Below are positions 46,726-55,893 of a stretch of DNA of 62,374 bases, piece after piece (positions within the stretch are counted from its first letter, which is position 1; the number at the start of each line of letters is the position of its first letter). The translations under genes and the position numbers were made by a program. Source of the DNA: an uncultured Granulosicoccaceae bacterium (GTDB taxonomy: Bacteria > Pseudomonadota > Gammaproteobacteria > Granulosicoccales > Granulosicoccaceae). Under the pieces are notes generated by a model that was not told the DNA's origin, made no database searches, and saw nothing but the letters and a program-made list of their open reading frames with translations. Location: positions 1 through 62,374 of the forward strand of contig CALGKA010000073.1 in NCBI GenBank assembly GCA_937927895.1, read 5' to 3'.

Positions 46726-47179
46726 TAAGCCATTGTTCCAGTATTAGTGCGGCCGCTATTGTATCTGAGTCTTCGCGTGTTGCCCGGCGTCTTTGGTGGT
46801 GATGTCTGTTTTCTGCGATTATTCGTGACGCTTCGTTTGAACTGTAGCGTTCATCGCAAAGGTGAACAGGTAGTTGGTAACGCCGGCGTAAGTGTTTGCT
46901 GAAAGATTTGGCAAGTTGCGTCATGCGCTGACTTTGGCCATCTGCGTCTAGCGGTAAGCCGACCACCAATGCATCGGGTTTCCATTCTTCTACCAGCGCG
47001 GCTATTTTATCCCACTCCGGGCGGCCATTAATATTGCGTACAGCGCAAATTGGGCTTGCGCTGTTGGTGCCAGACTGACCACTGGCTACACCAATGCGTT
47101 TCTCACCAAAGTCGAAGCCTAAATAGTGGTTTATTTTGAGCGCTTGCGGCTCTGAGCTATGGTTTTCTGGTTCATGCAT
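46703..47179 (-). CDS. ruvX: Putative pre-16S rRNA nuclease / Holliday junction resolvase YqgF
   Basis: RNase H-fold nuclease of 158 residues. Seen: YLGFDFGEKRIGVASGQSG, PDALVVGLPLDADGQSQRM, VHLCDERYSSNEASRI and DTIAAALILEQWL, with the conserved acidic residues. It is implicated in 16S rRNA maturation and DNA repair. It overlaps yqgE by eight bases and pyrR by 23, forming one tight operon. Confidence 0.94.
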   Translation of the reverse strand: MHEPENHSSEPQALKINHYLGFDFGEKRIGVASGQSGTNSASPICAVRNINGRPEWDKIAALVEEWKPDALVVGLPLDADGQSQRMTQLAKSFSKHLRRRYQLPVHLCDERYSSNEASRIIAENRHHHQRRRATREDSDTIAAALILEQWLNDPTREN

Positions 47180-47729
47180 GTCCAGCTTCGGATGAGATTA
47201 GATCGAATTTTACGCCCAGGCTGCTTGCTGCAAGGTTGAACTTTTCATGCATATCTTCTGAGAAAAGAATCTCTTGGCTTGCCTCACAAGTGAGCCAACT
47301 ATTGCTGACCATTTCTTCTTCAAGCTGGCCTGCTTCCCACCCGGCATAACCCAAAATTAATAGGTAGTTGGTGGGGCCTTTGCCGCGCCCAATTTCAGTT
47401 AGTATGTCTGTCGAACCGGCCAGAGTCACACCAGTACCTCGGCTACAAGATTCAGTATCAGTTTCTAGTTCATCGCTTGGGAACAGAACAAAACCGCGTT
47501 CTTTATCTACCGGGCCGCCTTCATAAACATGGGCCTGTCTATCAATCATGTTTGCACAATCAATGTCGAGTTGATCAAAAACCTCACCGGCTAATATTGA
47601 CGCAGGCCGGTTGATCACGAAGCCAAAAGCGCCATCTTCGTTGTGTTCGAACAAATAAGTAATGGTTTTATCAAACCAGGAGTTGTGAAGCCCGGGCATG
47701 GATAATAAAAAATGATTGGTTAGATCCAT
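47172..47729 (-). CDS. algH: YqgE/AlgH family protein
   Basis: A DUF179 protein of 185 residues. The family start LTNHFLLSMPGLHNSWFDKT, ITYLFEHNEDGAFGFVINRP, VYEGGPVDKERGFVLF and YLLILGYAGWEAGQLEEEMVSNSW are all present. AlgH was named from alginate regulation in Pseudomonas, but the molecular role is unclear. It precedes ruvX in the operon. Confidence 0.94.
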   Translation of the reverse strand: MDLTNHFLLSMPGLHNSWFDKTITYLFEHNEDGAFGFVINRPASILAGEVFDQLDIDCANMIDRQAHVYEGGPVDKERGFVLFPSDELETDTESCSRGTGVTLAGSTDILTEIGRGKGPTNYLLILGYAGWEAGQLEEEMVSNSWLTCEASQEILFSEDMHEKFNLAASSLGVKFDLISSEAGHA

Positions 47730-47943
47730 ATTAGTTACTTCTTAATCGGCTTCGATCTAATGGGGGAGATATGCTCTGGTGTTTGGCTTTGTAGTTCATT
47801 TAGCGAGCTATCCGTCCGTTGATTAGCCTTATGCTGTGCGGCATTTTGAATTGCCGGTAACATTCTAGCATTTTAAAGCTGTAAATAGTGGCCGCACTTC
47901 GTATTTAAACCGGAACGTTTACAGCTGTTCGAAGAAGTTGCGG

Positions 47944-48891
47944 TCACTTTAAGCGTTTTTCTATAGCATCCATGAATTGCGAACCAATATCTAGATTGCA
48001 TTGTTCGTCCAGCTCACGGGCGCAAGTAGGGCTGGTGACATTGATTTCAGTAACCCAATCGCCGATTACATCAATACCGGCAAACAGCACGCCTTGCTTT
48101 TTAAGCTCAGGCCCAATGGTTTCGGCAATTTCTCGATCCCGTGCAGATAACGGCACCGCAACCCCGGTTCCTCCAGCGGCTAAATTGCCACGGGTTTCAC
48201 CTGCTGCTGGCATGCGGGCTAGAGCATGCGAGACAGGCACACCGTCAACCACCAAAATGCGTTTATCGCCATCCGTGATTTCTGGAATGTAGCGCTGCGC
48301 CATAATCTGGCGCTCACCGAATCGCGTCATGGTTTCCAGCACTACGCTCACGTTTGGGTCGTCAGGTTTGAGGCGAAAAATCGATGCGCCACCCATGCCA
48401 TCAAGAGGTTTAACAATAATATCGCCATGTTCCTGGTGGAAAGCGCGCAGTTTGTCGTTGAGGCTGGTAATTAATGTTGGTGGGCAGCACTCTGGAAACC
48501 AGGCGGTGTACATTTTTTCGTTAATATTGCGCAGAGCGGTGGGATTGTTCAGCACCAAAGTGCCGGCATCACTGGCGCGCTGTAAAAAATAAGTGGCGTA
48601 GACATAATCCATATTAAATGGTGGGTCTAGCCGCATTAAAATGCAGTCGAACTCGTCTAGATATATATCGGTGGCGGGCTTGGCGTCATACCAATGGTTT
48701 TTATCATCGTAGACTTTCACTGCCTGGACACGTGCGGCGGGCCTGCCGTCACGCATGAATAGATCTTGGCGGCGTAAATAATAGTTTGACCAGTCGCGCT
48801 TTTGTGCGGCTAGCATCATCGCAAGGCTGGTGTCTTTGGCGACTTTGATATTTTCGATCGGGTCCATTAAGACTGCGATTTTTTTACTCAT
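47944..48891 (-). CDS. gshB: Glutathione synthetase
   Basis: ATP-grasp enzyme joining gamma-glutamylcysteine and glycine, 315 residues. Seen: KIAVLMDPIENIKVAKDTSL, LMRLDPPFNMDYVYATYFL, IVKPLDGMGGASIFRLK, RYIPEITDGDKRILVVDG and INVTSPTCARELD. It is divergent from the chemosensory genes. In Pseudomonas aeruginosa gshB is the neighbour of pilG, so the location beside a PilI/PilJ/ChpA set is ancestral. Confidence 0.96.
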   Translation of the reverse strand: MSKKIAVLMDPIENIKVAKDTSLAMMLAAQKRDWSNYYLRRQDLFMRDGRPAARVQAVKVYDDKNHWYDAKPATDIYLDEFDCILMRLDPPFNMDYVYATYFLQRASDAGTLVLNNPTALRNINEKMYTAWFPECCPPTLITSLNDKLRAFHQEHGDIIVKPLDGMGGASIFRLKPDDPNVSVVLETMTRFGERQIMAQRYIPEITDGDKRILVVDGVPVSHALARMPAAGETRGNLAAGGTGVAVPLSARDREIAETIGPELKKQGVLFAGIDVIGDWVTEINVTSPTCARELDEQCNLDIGSQFMDAIEKRLK

Positions 48892-49283
48892 AGAATCTTG
48901 GCCGTGGTCATCTGTTTACGGTGGGTTTGTAGTCATTGTATCGGTTTCGACGCTGGCATCTAGTAATGGCGTCTGGTGACAATCATTCGTCTGGTGGTGA
49001 ATAATCTTTAAGTTATTGATAATCATGGTAATTAACAAATTTAATTGATTCGCCACAGTTGAAGCAATGTAGCCATTAAGTTACAGTTCACTGCTAGGTT
49101 AAAGTCATTGTGGCTAGTGGCGACTGCAGGTTGGTCACCGCTCATGATTGCTTTAACGCATCAGTCAAAGGTTCGAAGTGCCACTTAGCAATAAACAGCA
49201 ATGCAATAAACAGCAATCTAAATTTAGCTTGTCACGTAATAATAGCTCTTCACTTAACCTGTGGTTGCCCAAGGTATTTAACA
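48892..49283. other. Divergent intergenic region gshB / pilI-like
   Basis: About 390 bp without a credible gene. In Pseudomonas pilG and pilH sit at this position; nothing resembling a receiver domain is visible in any frame here. A short near-tandem AATAAACAGCAAT repeat lies at about 49191-49216. Confidence 0.4.
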
Positions 49284-49865
49284 ATGTCTAATGTTGATTC
49301 GCATCAATCACAGAGTCGCACCGACGATATCATTTGGTCTTCAAACTCGATCACCGCATCTAGTTCTTCACGAGCACTGTTGTGTGAATGTGATGGTCTT
49401 AACTATGCCGTGTTGGCAGAGCATGTGGTTGAGGTTATAGAGTTGCCTAATGCTTCTGGCGTTGTCGGCGCGCCAAACTGGTTTATGGGGCTTGCCGTCT
49501 ATAAAGCTCGCCCGGTGCCGGTAATAGATGTCGGCGCGTACTTTAATGTCGGCGGCAGTTATGCTGCTCGGCCAGATACACAACAAAATACCCAACAAAA
49601 GAATTTTCAGCGCCGTGCCATCGTGGTGCAACTGGCTGGTAGTCGGTATCTGTTGGCTGCAGATAAAATACTCAATTTGACTGATCTGCCAGCTGAAGAT
49701 TCCGCCACGTATACAATGCCTGCATCGAGTAGCAATGTTCCAGACTTAAATGAACATCGGGCCATTGAGCGCATATGTAGTGTAGATAACAAGCAGATAG
49801 CGTTAATCAACTTACCCGAACTATTGCGCTTAACTAAATTTTTACGTGAGTGCCAAATAGTTTGA
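49284..49865 (+). CDS. CheW-like adaptor protein, PilI-like
   Basis: A 193-residue CheW-domain protein from ATG 49284 (an in-frame GTG upstream at 49110 adds unrelated residues). After a serine-rich N-terminus of about 40 residues the CheW fold begins: LCECDGLNYAVLAEHVVEVIEL, GAPNWFMGLAVYKARPVPVIDVGAYF, then AIVVQLAGSRYLLAADKI. CheW proteins couple receptors to CheA. It overlaps the receptor gene by 16 bases. Placement beside gshB identifies it as a PilI counterpart. Confidence 0.85.
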   Translation: MSNVDSHQSQSRTDDIIWSSNSITASSSSRALLCECDGLNYAVLAEHVVEVIELPNASGVVGAPNWFMGLAVYKARPVPVIDVGAYFNVGGSYAARPDTQQNTQQKNFQRRAIVVQLAGSRYLLAADKILNLTDLPAEDSATYTMPASSSNVPDLNEHRAIERICSVDNKQIALINLPELLRLTKFLRECQIV

Positions 49866-52273
49866 ATGCGTCAACGTTAAAAATGCGCCTGCCTCTGGTA
49901 TTAATTTCACTGGCGGTAATAGCTTTGCTATTGAGTATGGCTTTGGCTATGTCTCTGCTTGCTCAACAGTCACAACACGTTGACCGGCAGGCACGCGCCG
50001 CTGAACTTTCCAGCACCCTGGAGCAAATTACCCAATTAGTCGAATCAGATGATCAATGGGCTCGTAACAGTGCTGTGGCAAGTAAGCTTGAAACACTAAT
50101 GACAGTGGGTGACGAACAGTCGCAAGAGCTACGTAATTTATCTAACGGATTTTTAACAAGCCAGGCTTCAGACAATATTACCAATGCGGCCATAGCGATA
50201 GACGCTGATTGGATGACCCTGCGCGACAGCTTGCATAAAGCGCTAAAGCCAACACAGTCAGTAGCTCAGGTGTTAACACCGGAAGTAAAGGCATCACCCG
50301 TTACTCCCGTTCAATCACTTGATAATAATTGGCAAGAACTAAAACCATTGGTCGGTGCATTGGCGAATGATTTTGAATTAATACGAACCCATATTACTGA
50401 AGGCACACAGCGCGTTGAGCTACGCGCACTTGTTAACGATGCATCTTCTCAGTGGAGCCGTATTAATGCCATGTATAACTCCGCATCAAGTGCCCCTGAG
50501 TTTTTAAGTTCAGTTGAACTGCAAAGTGCCTACGCTCGTGATCTACTGAGATTAACTCGAGCTGGCACTAGTGAGTCGCTTTTCGGTTATCGCACCACCA
50601 ACATGATCTTATCTTATGAATCTCAAGTACGAGACTTAGAGCGGTTGGGAGAACGGTTGGTAGAACAGCTGCAAATAGATCGTGCGCCGGTTATGCCTGT
50701 GCCGGTTCAAACAACCAACTTATCAACGGTTGAAAACGTTGTTATTAATAATCCCTTTTTTGTAGAGATGCTTAATCAGGCAAAGCTCACGCTTAAAGAG
50801 TTCACTACTTTGCTAGCCGCTGAAGGATCAAGCATTGCTAGCAATCTATGGCGCACGATAACGTGCCTGTTTATTGCTTTGCTTTTCTCGGTATTGGCTG
50901 CATGGAGAATGATGCGTTCAGCTAAGGCTGCTCAAAAGCCAGAGGGAAAAGTGCAGGGCGCGAGCATGGGCCAGGCTGAAAATGTTGCTGCTGAAAGCCC
51001 CGTAATGGAAAAGCCAGCTAATGTAAGACCGGAGAGAGAGCAGTCAACAAGAGAAAGACCGGTTAACGAAAGACCCACTAGAGCAAGACCAGCTGAAATA
51101 ACGCAGGCTAGTGAACGGTTTGAAGCTTCAAGTGTAAGGAGCATCAGAAAAGAGCCGATCATTTCTGAACCAGGCTCTGCTACTGCTAGTGGGTCGATTG
51201 CCGCTAGACCAGTCGCCGCTAGCCCCGTTGAAAGGGCGTCTAATGAAGAAGTAAAAACGCTGCTGAGCGATGTTAACGCCTTGGCAGCCGGAGATCTACG
51301 TCACGCGGTACGTGTACCGAAAAACGGTTACGGCAAACCAATAGCAGAGTCGATAAACCGCTCCGGTGCGGTGATGAAAAATTTAGTCACTATGACTCGT
51401 GGAGTCGCAAGCAGAATATCGGAGCTTGTCACTCAACATGACAGCATTGGTCATGCGCTTGCGCAAAAAGATATTCAACGCCAGTCGCATATAGCGGAGC
51501 TCTCAGACAGTATCAGTGCCAATTCAAAACTACTAGAGCAGCAGCAGGCCTTATTGTCTGAAGCAGGAGTAATAGCCGCAGGGATTGGAAAAAAATCAGA
51601 ACTTGCAGCAGGTGGCGTGAATGATGTTTCAGCATCGCTTGCGGCAGTATCGGCCCAGGTAGAGGTTGGTAGTGGTCGAATGCAGCGTCTATTAAAAACC
51701 GCGGGCAATGTTACAGAATCTACCAGACAACTTAAGCAGTTGGCAGAACAAACTCGTTTGCAAGCATTAAACGTTTCACTAAAAATGACCGAATCAGAAG
51801 TAGCCACAGGCGAAGACTACCTAAGCGGTTTAGCTACTGATTCTATTGGTCTGTTTGATGATGTGCATAGCCTGACGGGTAAGCTTGTGCAAATCTCAAA
51901 TGATGCCGATACACTTATTGGTGGTTTGCAAAAAGAAATAATAGAGGCTGTTGAATCGCTCACTGTTTGCACACAAGAAATTAATAACAGCGCCCAACAT
52001 ACTCACCAGGCAACCACTGCCGGAAAAGAGTTAGCAAGCCAGGGTGCAGCTTTGCAAACCGGCATTCAAGGCGCACTTAAATGCCTTCTGGCTCAGAAAG
52101 ACGATCTAGCCCAAAGTGCAGAACGCATTGTGGCGCTTGATAAATCTGGTAACGACTTCAGTGACCTTGCAATGTCGTTAACGCAAGATGTAATAGAGCT
52201 CGAGTCAATGGCGGCCAAGCTTGATGATTCCGTTGCAGGTTTCAAGCTCGCTGGAGATCACAAGCTTGAATGA
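49850..52273 (+). CDS. PilJ-like receptor with degenerate signalling domain
   Basis: An 807-residue membrane receptor starting at GTG 49850 (ATG 49883 is the alternative). Two membrane segments (about residues 13-38 and 334-352) enclose a periplasmic domain of about 290 residues. A cytoplasmic linker of about 110 residues is rich in R, P and E (VRPEREQSTRERPVNERP). A HAMP-like stretch ALAAGDLRHAVRVPKNGYGK resembles PilJ. The helical signalling domain is degenerate: at the hairpin tip, near residue 631, LAEQTRLQALNVSLKMTES replaces the usual QTNLLALNAAIEAARAGE. Binding to CheA or CheW may therefore be altered. It lies between the CheW-like and ChpA-like genes. Confidence 0.82.
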   Translation: MPNSLNASTLKMRLPLVLISLAVIALLLSMALAMSLLAQQSQHVDRQARAAELSSTLEQITQLVESDDQWARNSAVASKLETLMTVGDEQSQELRNLSNGFLTSQASDNITNAAIAIDADWMTLRDSLHKALKPTQSVAQVLTPEVKASPVTPVQSLDNNWQELKPLVGALANDFELIRTHITEGTQRVELRALVNDASSQWSRINAMYNSASSAPEFLSSVELQSAYARDLLRLTRAGTSESLFGYRTTNMILSYESQVRDLERLGERLVEQLQIDRAPVMPVPVQTTNLSTVENVVINNPFFVEMLNQAKLTLKEFTTLLAAEGSSIASNLWRTITCLFIALLFSVLAAWRMMRSAKAAQKPEGKVQGASMGQAENVAAESPVMEKPANVRPEREQSTRERPVNERPTRARPAEITQASERFEASSVRSIRKEPIISEPGSATASGSIAARPVAASPVERASNEEVKTLLSDVNALAAGDLRHAVRVPKNGYGKPIAESINRSGAVMKNLVTMTRGVASRISELVTQHDSIGHALAQKDIQRQSHIAELSDSISANSKLLEQQQALLSEAGVIAAGIGKKSELAAGGVNDVSASLAAVSAQVEVGSGRMQRLLKTAGNVTESTRQLKQLAEQTRLQALNVSLKMTESEVATGEDYLSGLATDSIGLFDDVHSLTGKLVQISNDADTLIGGLQKEIIEAVESLTVCTQEINNSAQHTHQATTAGKELASQGAALQTGIQGALKCLLAQKDDLAQSAERIVALDKSGNDFSDLAMSLTQDVIELESMAAKLDDSVAGFKLAGDHKLE

Positions 52274-55200
52274 TGGCTTGTCTTCATTCAACGATGTAGA
52301 AACTGATCTAGAAAGCATCTCTGATCAGTTTTTAGCGCTGCGCGATAACATACTCGCTAGCGCAGAAAATTTAGCCGTCAAGGGATTTAGTGCAGCGCTA
52401 TCAGATGAAATCAGTATTGAATTAGCAAATGTTAGAGCGGTATTGTCATCCGTTGAATGTTGTCAGTTGTATATTGATGAACTGCTTGGCGCAAAAGAAT
52501 ACATTGCAGCCCATGCTGATCACAGAAACGTTGAAGTGCTTCGTTATTGCTTACAGCAACTCGGGCGCTATATTTCAGAATTAGCGCTAAACAAGCAAGA
52601 ACACTTCACATTGCTTGTTTCAGGTTTCAATGAAATGTCAGCCATGGAAAAAAGGCCGCTTATCAGTGAAATGGCGTTAACGGTGCCTGCAGTGTTTCAG
52701 ATTAAGTTTGAACAGCTACAGCAATTTCATGATGACACTGCCGATGCCACTGCAGTTGATGGTGTTTTTAACAGGGATGAATGCTACTTAGAATTTAGCC
52801 AGTTGGTACTGAGTATTTATCGCGGTCAAAATAGAACAAAAAATTTACAGCGGCTGAATGCTTTTTTTGAACGCTTAGAGCAATACTCAATTGATGCTAA
52901 AGCACAAGCGTTTTGGGCGGCCAATGCAGCCTATGTGGAATCTATTAATGTTTCAGCAGGTGAGCTGCGACCAGCTGTTTTTAAAATATTTAAGCAGATT
53001 GAAAAAATGGTCATGGCAGTGCTTGCCTCTGATCATTCACCGGTGCTTGGAATTCAAACCAACGTCGATCAGTTGCAATGTAATTTGTTATGCGCATTGG
53101 TTTGCGATTCTTACCAAGGTGATTGCCTGCCTAGACTTGAAACAGAATTTGAGCTGGCTTCAGTAGTGCGTATTTTTGAGTCACACCTGGAGCTTGAAAT
53201 TCAAGGTAGTGAGGCCTGGTTGCACAGTAGCGCCAAAGCGTTGCGCGCAAAACTACAGGCGCAAATTGCACTGTTTAATAGTGATGAACTGCAGCAATCA
53301 CAAGGGAGTGTTCATACTCTTAGTGAAAATACCAAGAGTTTAAAGCGGCTTTTGATGTTGTCTAGCGTTCACTCAGCGCGTGAAAACTTTCAAGAGATTG
53401 CACACTACCTGAAGCCTCCAATAACCCCTGAAGCTAGAAAGTCATGTGTTACTTCACTGGAGCTGGTAGAGCAACAGATGTTGTATCAATTTGGTTTTTT
53501 AAATGAAGCGGTTGATACCGTGCCAAGGCTTACAGCGGCTGAGAATATTGTTGAGGCAAAAACGACTGAAGCCTTCAACTTGCCATATAAAAAGGCCTCC
53601 TCGCCAGTTGTAAATGAAAACGTAGATGCTGCAGACTTTGGTGATAAATGTAATTCATGTATAGATGTTATCCAACAAGCACTTGATACGGCCTTGGGTA
53701 GCTCTGGTAATTTAATGCCAGATAACAGCGTGGTGAGTGCGCTCAACCAATTGATTAACATTGTTGAAGATCAAGGCGAGGAAGAGCTTGCGGGTTTGCT
53801 AACGCCGTTAGCAACGTTTTTAGCAGAGGCCGAAAACACAACACTAAACCAGTCTGAAACTCTGTTGGTGCAAGAAGCAGTCATTGCTGCCACGTTGGGT
53901 ATTGATTCATTGGTAAGCGTAAAGCCGATGCCCGATTTGGTTGCTGACGTTACTGACCGAATAGAAGCTGCAATGTCGGTTAGTAATAATCGTCAAGAGG
54001 GTGAACTGAATCAAAGTGAGTTCTTTGATGGTTTTCTTAACGAGGCGGAAGAGCTACTTCCACGATTGTACGAATTACTACAGCGTTGGCGCGGTGCACC
54101 TTTTGGTTCCAGCCGTTTGCATACCGAGATCAGTCGGTTGCTGCACTCACTAAAACATACTGCAGAAGAGGTTAACGAGTTATCCATTGCAGCAGTGGTG
54201 CATTATCTTGAAGCGACAATGCTCGATTTACGGCATACCGATGTACTGCCATCTGATGTCTTTTTTGATTTAGCGCTTGAATCAATAGAGTGGCTCACCG
54301 ACGATATAGACCGACTACGTAATAATGAAGCGGCAACAGACAGCACAGATTTAATTGATCGTTTGAAGTTGGCAGGTGCAGTTGAGTCTGGTGGCGCTGG
54401 CTTAAGAGAACCATCTGTACAACAAGGCACTCAACGTTCACACAGTACTGAAGAAACTACTGACGAAAATCCTGGTCATGTAAGTACTGATAATACACAT
54501 AACAAAGAGCCGATTGCTGAACCAGGGTTGGTGCTGCTTAATGATCAGGACCGGGTTCATGCCCTGCCTGACACCACGCACCAGCTTCAAAGGGCAGATA
54601 ACAGTGTAAAATCCCTTGATCTAGCGCAAGCTAAATTAGTTGAACTGCAGAAAAAATTAGCTGAAGCTGCAAGTGCTGATACCAATGGTTTAGCGCAAGA
54701 GCAACAGTCGCTGCAATCGTTATTAGCAGAACTTGCCGATATCACACAATCGCAAACCGGTGCTTTGCACCAACTGGGTTTGCAGCTTAGTGCGGTTGCA
54801 CAGGTCACGCTTGAATCAATGCGTGAACCTTTAGTAAAGGTGTTGTCTACCGCCGCCATTAACCACGCGTGTCGTGTGCAATTTAAGTTTGAAAGTGGTG
54901 GCATAAGTGTTCATCGTGACCTCGCACATGGCATTCAACAAGCGTTAGAGCCGTTGTTGTCTAGCCTTGTTGGCACTTCTTTTGAAGCAACTTCTGAGCG
55001 TATTGCCCTTGGTAAAGTATCGCTACCCACTATAGCGGTTAGCTTTCGGCAAACCGATAATGAACTGCTTATTGAGGTACTGGATGACGGTGCTGGTGTG
55101 ACTGTTCACGGTGCCGAAGTGCGCAACACTAATCCATGGCAGCAAGCGTCTAAAGCGGGTTGGCAGCAATTTGATTTAGCTCGTGGTAGTCAATGGCCCA

Positions 55201-55688
55201 CGGCATGGTCTAACCTGGACGATGCGCCGATTGAAGTGTCAGCGCTGTTGGCCTTCGCAGCCTCACACGGTGCTACGGTGTCTGTAAGCGGCAATGAACT
55301 CGGTTCGCGCTACAGCATTGCACTGCCGCGATTAGTCCGCTTAAAAGACGTTATGTTGGTTGAGTTGCAGCAGCAACAATTTGCCATTGATGCATCGCAA
55401 GTATCGCAAGTGAGTCTTTGGTCTGGTGAGACAGCCTTATCGCTTGCGGATCTTATCGGTATTAAAAGAAAGACGGCATTCGCCGCTAAACGATCGCGTT
55501 CTGGCCATGTGTTGCAATGCAGAACTGCTTCAGGTGTGCATTCGCTGCTTGTAGATAAAGTGACGGGTCATCAGTCATTGGAATTTAGTAACACTTTCAG
55601 GTTGCTGCCCGATGTGCCTGGGTATAGGGGGGCGGCGGTTGTGGGTGATCAAGTCGTTAAGCTGCTTGATCTTAACCATTGGCTTTAG
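52266..55688 (+). CDS. ChpA/CheA-like protein, probable pseudokinase lacking a receiver domain
   Basis: About 1140 residues. TTG 52266 has GGAG at 52253-52256; ATG 52224 is in frame upstream. The first 600 residues are helical, with ChpA-like but degenerate histidine phosphotransfer repeats. An HPt-like motif RLLHSLKHTAEEV holds a candidate phospho-His near residue 627. The kinase domain has lost its N-box: where CheA has LLRNAVDHGIE this reads LLSSLVGTSFE. The G1 box LDDGAGV survives (near residue 940), but the second glycine box GRGVGM is absent. A C-terminal CheW-like domain follows (VMLVELQQQQFAIDASQVSQ) and the protein ends there, with no receiver domain. It is expected to form a signalling scaffold with the two upstream gene products. 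Confidence 0.8.
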   Translation: MNDGLSSFNDVETDLESISDQFLALRDNILASAENLAVKGFSAALSDEISIELANVRAVLSSVECCQLYIDELLGAKEYIAAHADHRNVEVLRYCLQQLGRYISELALNKQEHFTLLVSGFNEMSAMEKRPLISEMALTVPAVFQIKFEQLQQFHDDTADATAVDGVFNRDECYLEFSQLVLSIYRGQNRTKNLQRLNAFFERLEQYSIDAKAQAFWAANAAYVESINVSAGELRPAVFKIFKQIEKMVMAVLASDHSPVLGIQTNVDQLQCNLLCALVCDSYQGDCLPRLETEFELASVVRIFESHLELEIQGSEAWLHSSAKALRAKLQAQIALFNSDELQQSQGSVHTLSENTKSLKRLLMLSSVHSARENFQEIAHYLKPPITPEARKSCVTSLELVEQQMLYQFGFLNEAVDTVPRLTAAENIVEAKTTEAFNLPYKKASSPVVNENVDAADFGDKCNSCIDVIQQALDTALGSSGNLMPDNSVVSALNQLINIVEDQGEEELAGLLTPLATFLAEAENTTLNQSETLLVQEAVIAATLGIDSLVSVKPMPDLVADVTDRIEAAMSVSNNRQEGELNQSEFFDGFLNEAEELLPRLYELLQRWRGAPFGSSRLHTEISRLLHSLKHTAEEVNELSIAAVVHYLEATMLDLRHTDVLPSDVFFDLALESIEWLTDDIDRLRNNEAATDSTDLIDRLKLAGAVESGGAGLREPSVQQGTQRSHSTEETTDENPGHVSTDNTHNKEPIAEPGLVLLNDQDRVHALPDTTHQLQRADNSVKSLDLAQAKLVELQKKLAEAASADTNGLAQEQQSLQSLLAELADITQSQTGALHQLGLQLSAVAQVTLESMREPLVKVLSTAAINHACRVQFKFESGGISVHRDLAHGIQQALEPLLSSLVGTSFEATSERIALGKVSLPTIAVSFRQTDNELLIEVLDDGAGVTVHGAEVRNTNPWQQASKAGWQQFDLARGSQWPTAWSNLDDAPIEVSALLAFAASHGATVSVSGNELGSRYSIALPRLVRLKDVMLVELQQQQFAIDASQVSQVSLWSGETALSLADLIGIKRKTAFAAKRSRSGHVLQCRTASGVHSLLVDKVTGHQSLEFSNTFRLLPDVPGYRGAAVVGDQVVKLLDLNHWL

Positions 55689-55720
55689 GCTTTCTTGTCG
55701 CTGGTGCGGGCTGTGGCTAA

Positions 55721-55864
55721 CGCTTTGGCTTGTCATGCGGACGGCTGTCGTGCTTGGCATGCCCTGCCGGCGGTTGACGTATGCTACTTGTGCCCTGCTG
55801 CGGGCGGTTGACGCTTTAGCTTGTCCTGCGGAAGGCTGACGTGCGTGGCATGCCCTGCCGGTGG
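55721..55864 (+). repeat. Two-copy tandem repeat, 91-bp period
   Basis: Segment 55721-55774 (CGCTTTGGCTTGTCATGCGG onward, ending GCCCTGCCGGCGG) is repeated with few changes at 55812-55864 (CGCTTTAGCTTGTCCTGCGG onward, ending GCCCTGCCGGTGG). GC-rich, non-coding, directly after the ChpA-like gene. Confidence 0.7.
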
Positions 55865-55865
55865 C

Positions 55866-55893
55866 CCTACTTTTAAAAAGACCAAAAAGTAGG
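55866..55893. repeat. Short inverted repeat
   Basis: CCTACTTTT (55866-55874) and AAAAGTAGG (55885-55893) form a hairpin leading into the dispersed repeat. Similar CTACTTTT...AAAAGTAGG elements recur in many gammaproteobacterial genomes, from memory. It may be part of the same repeat family. Confidence 0.55.

Noticed and set aside
49110-49283. N-terminal extension of the CheW-like protein
   Set aside because: The added 58 residues have no similarity to CheW proteins; ATG 49284 is a better start.
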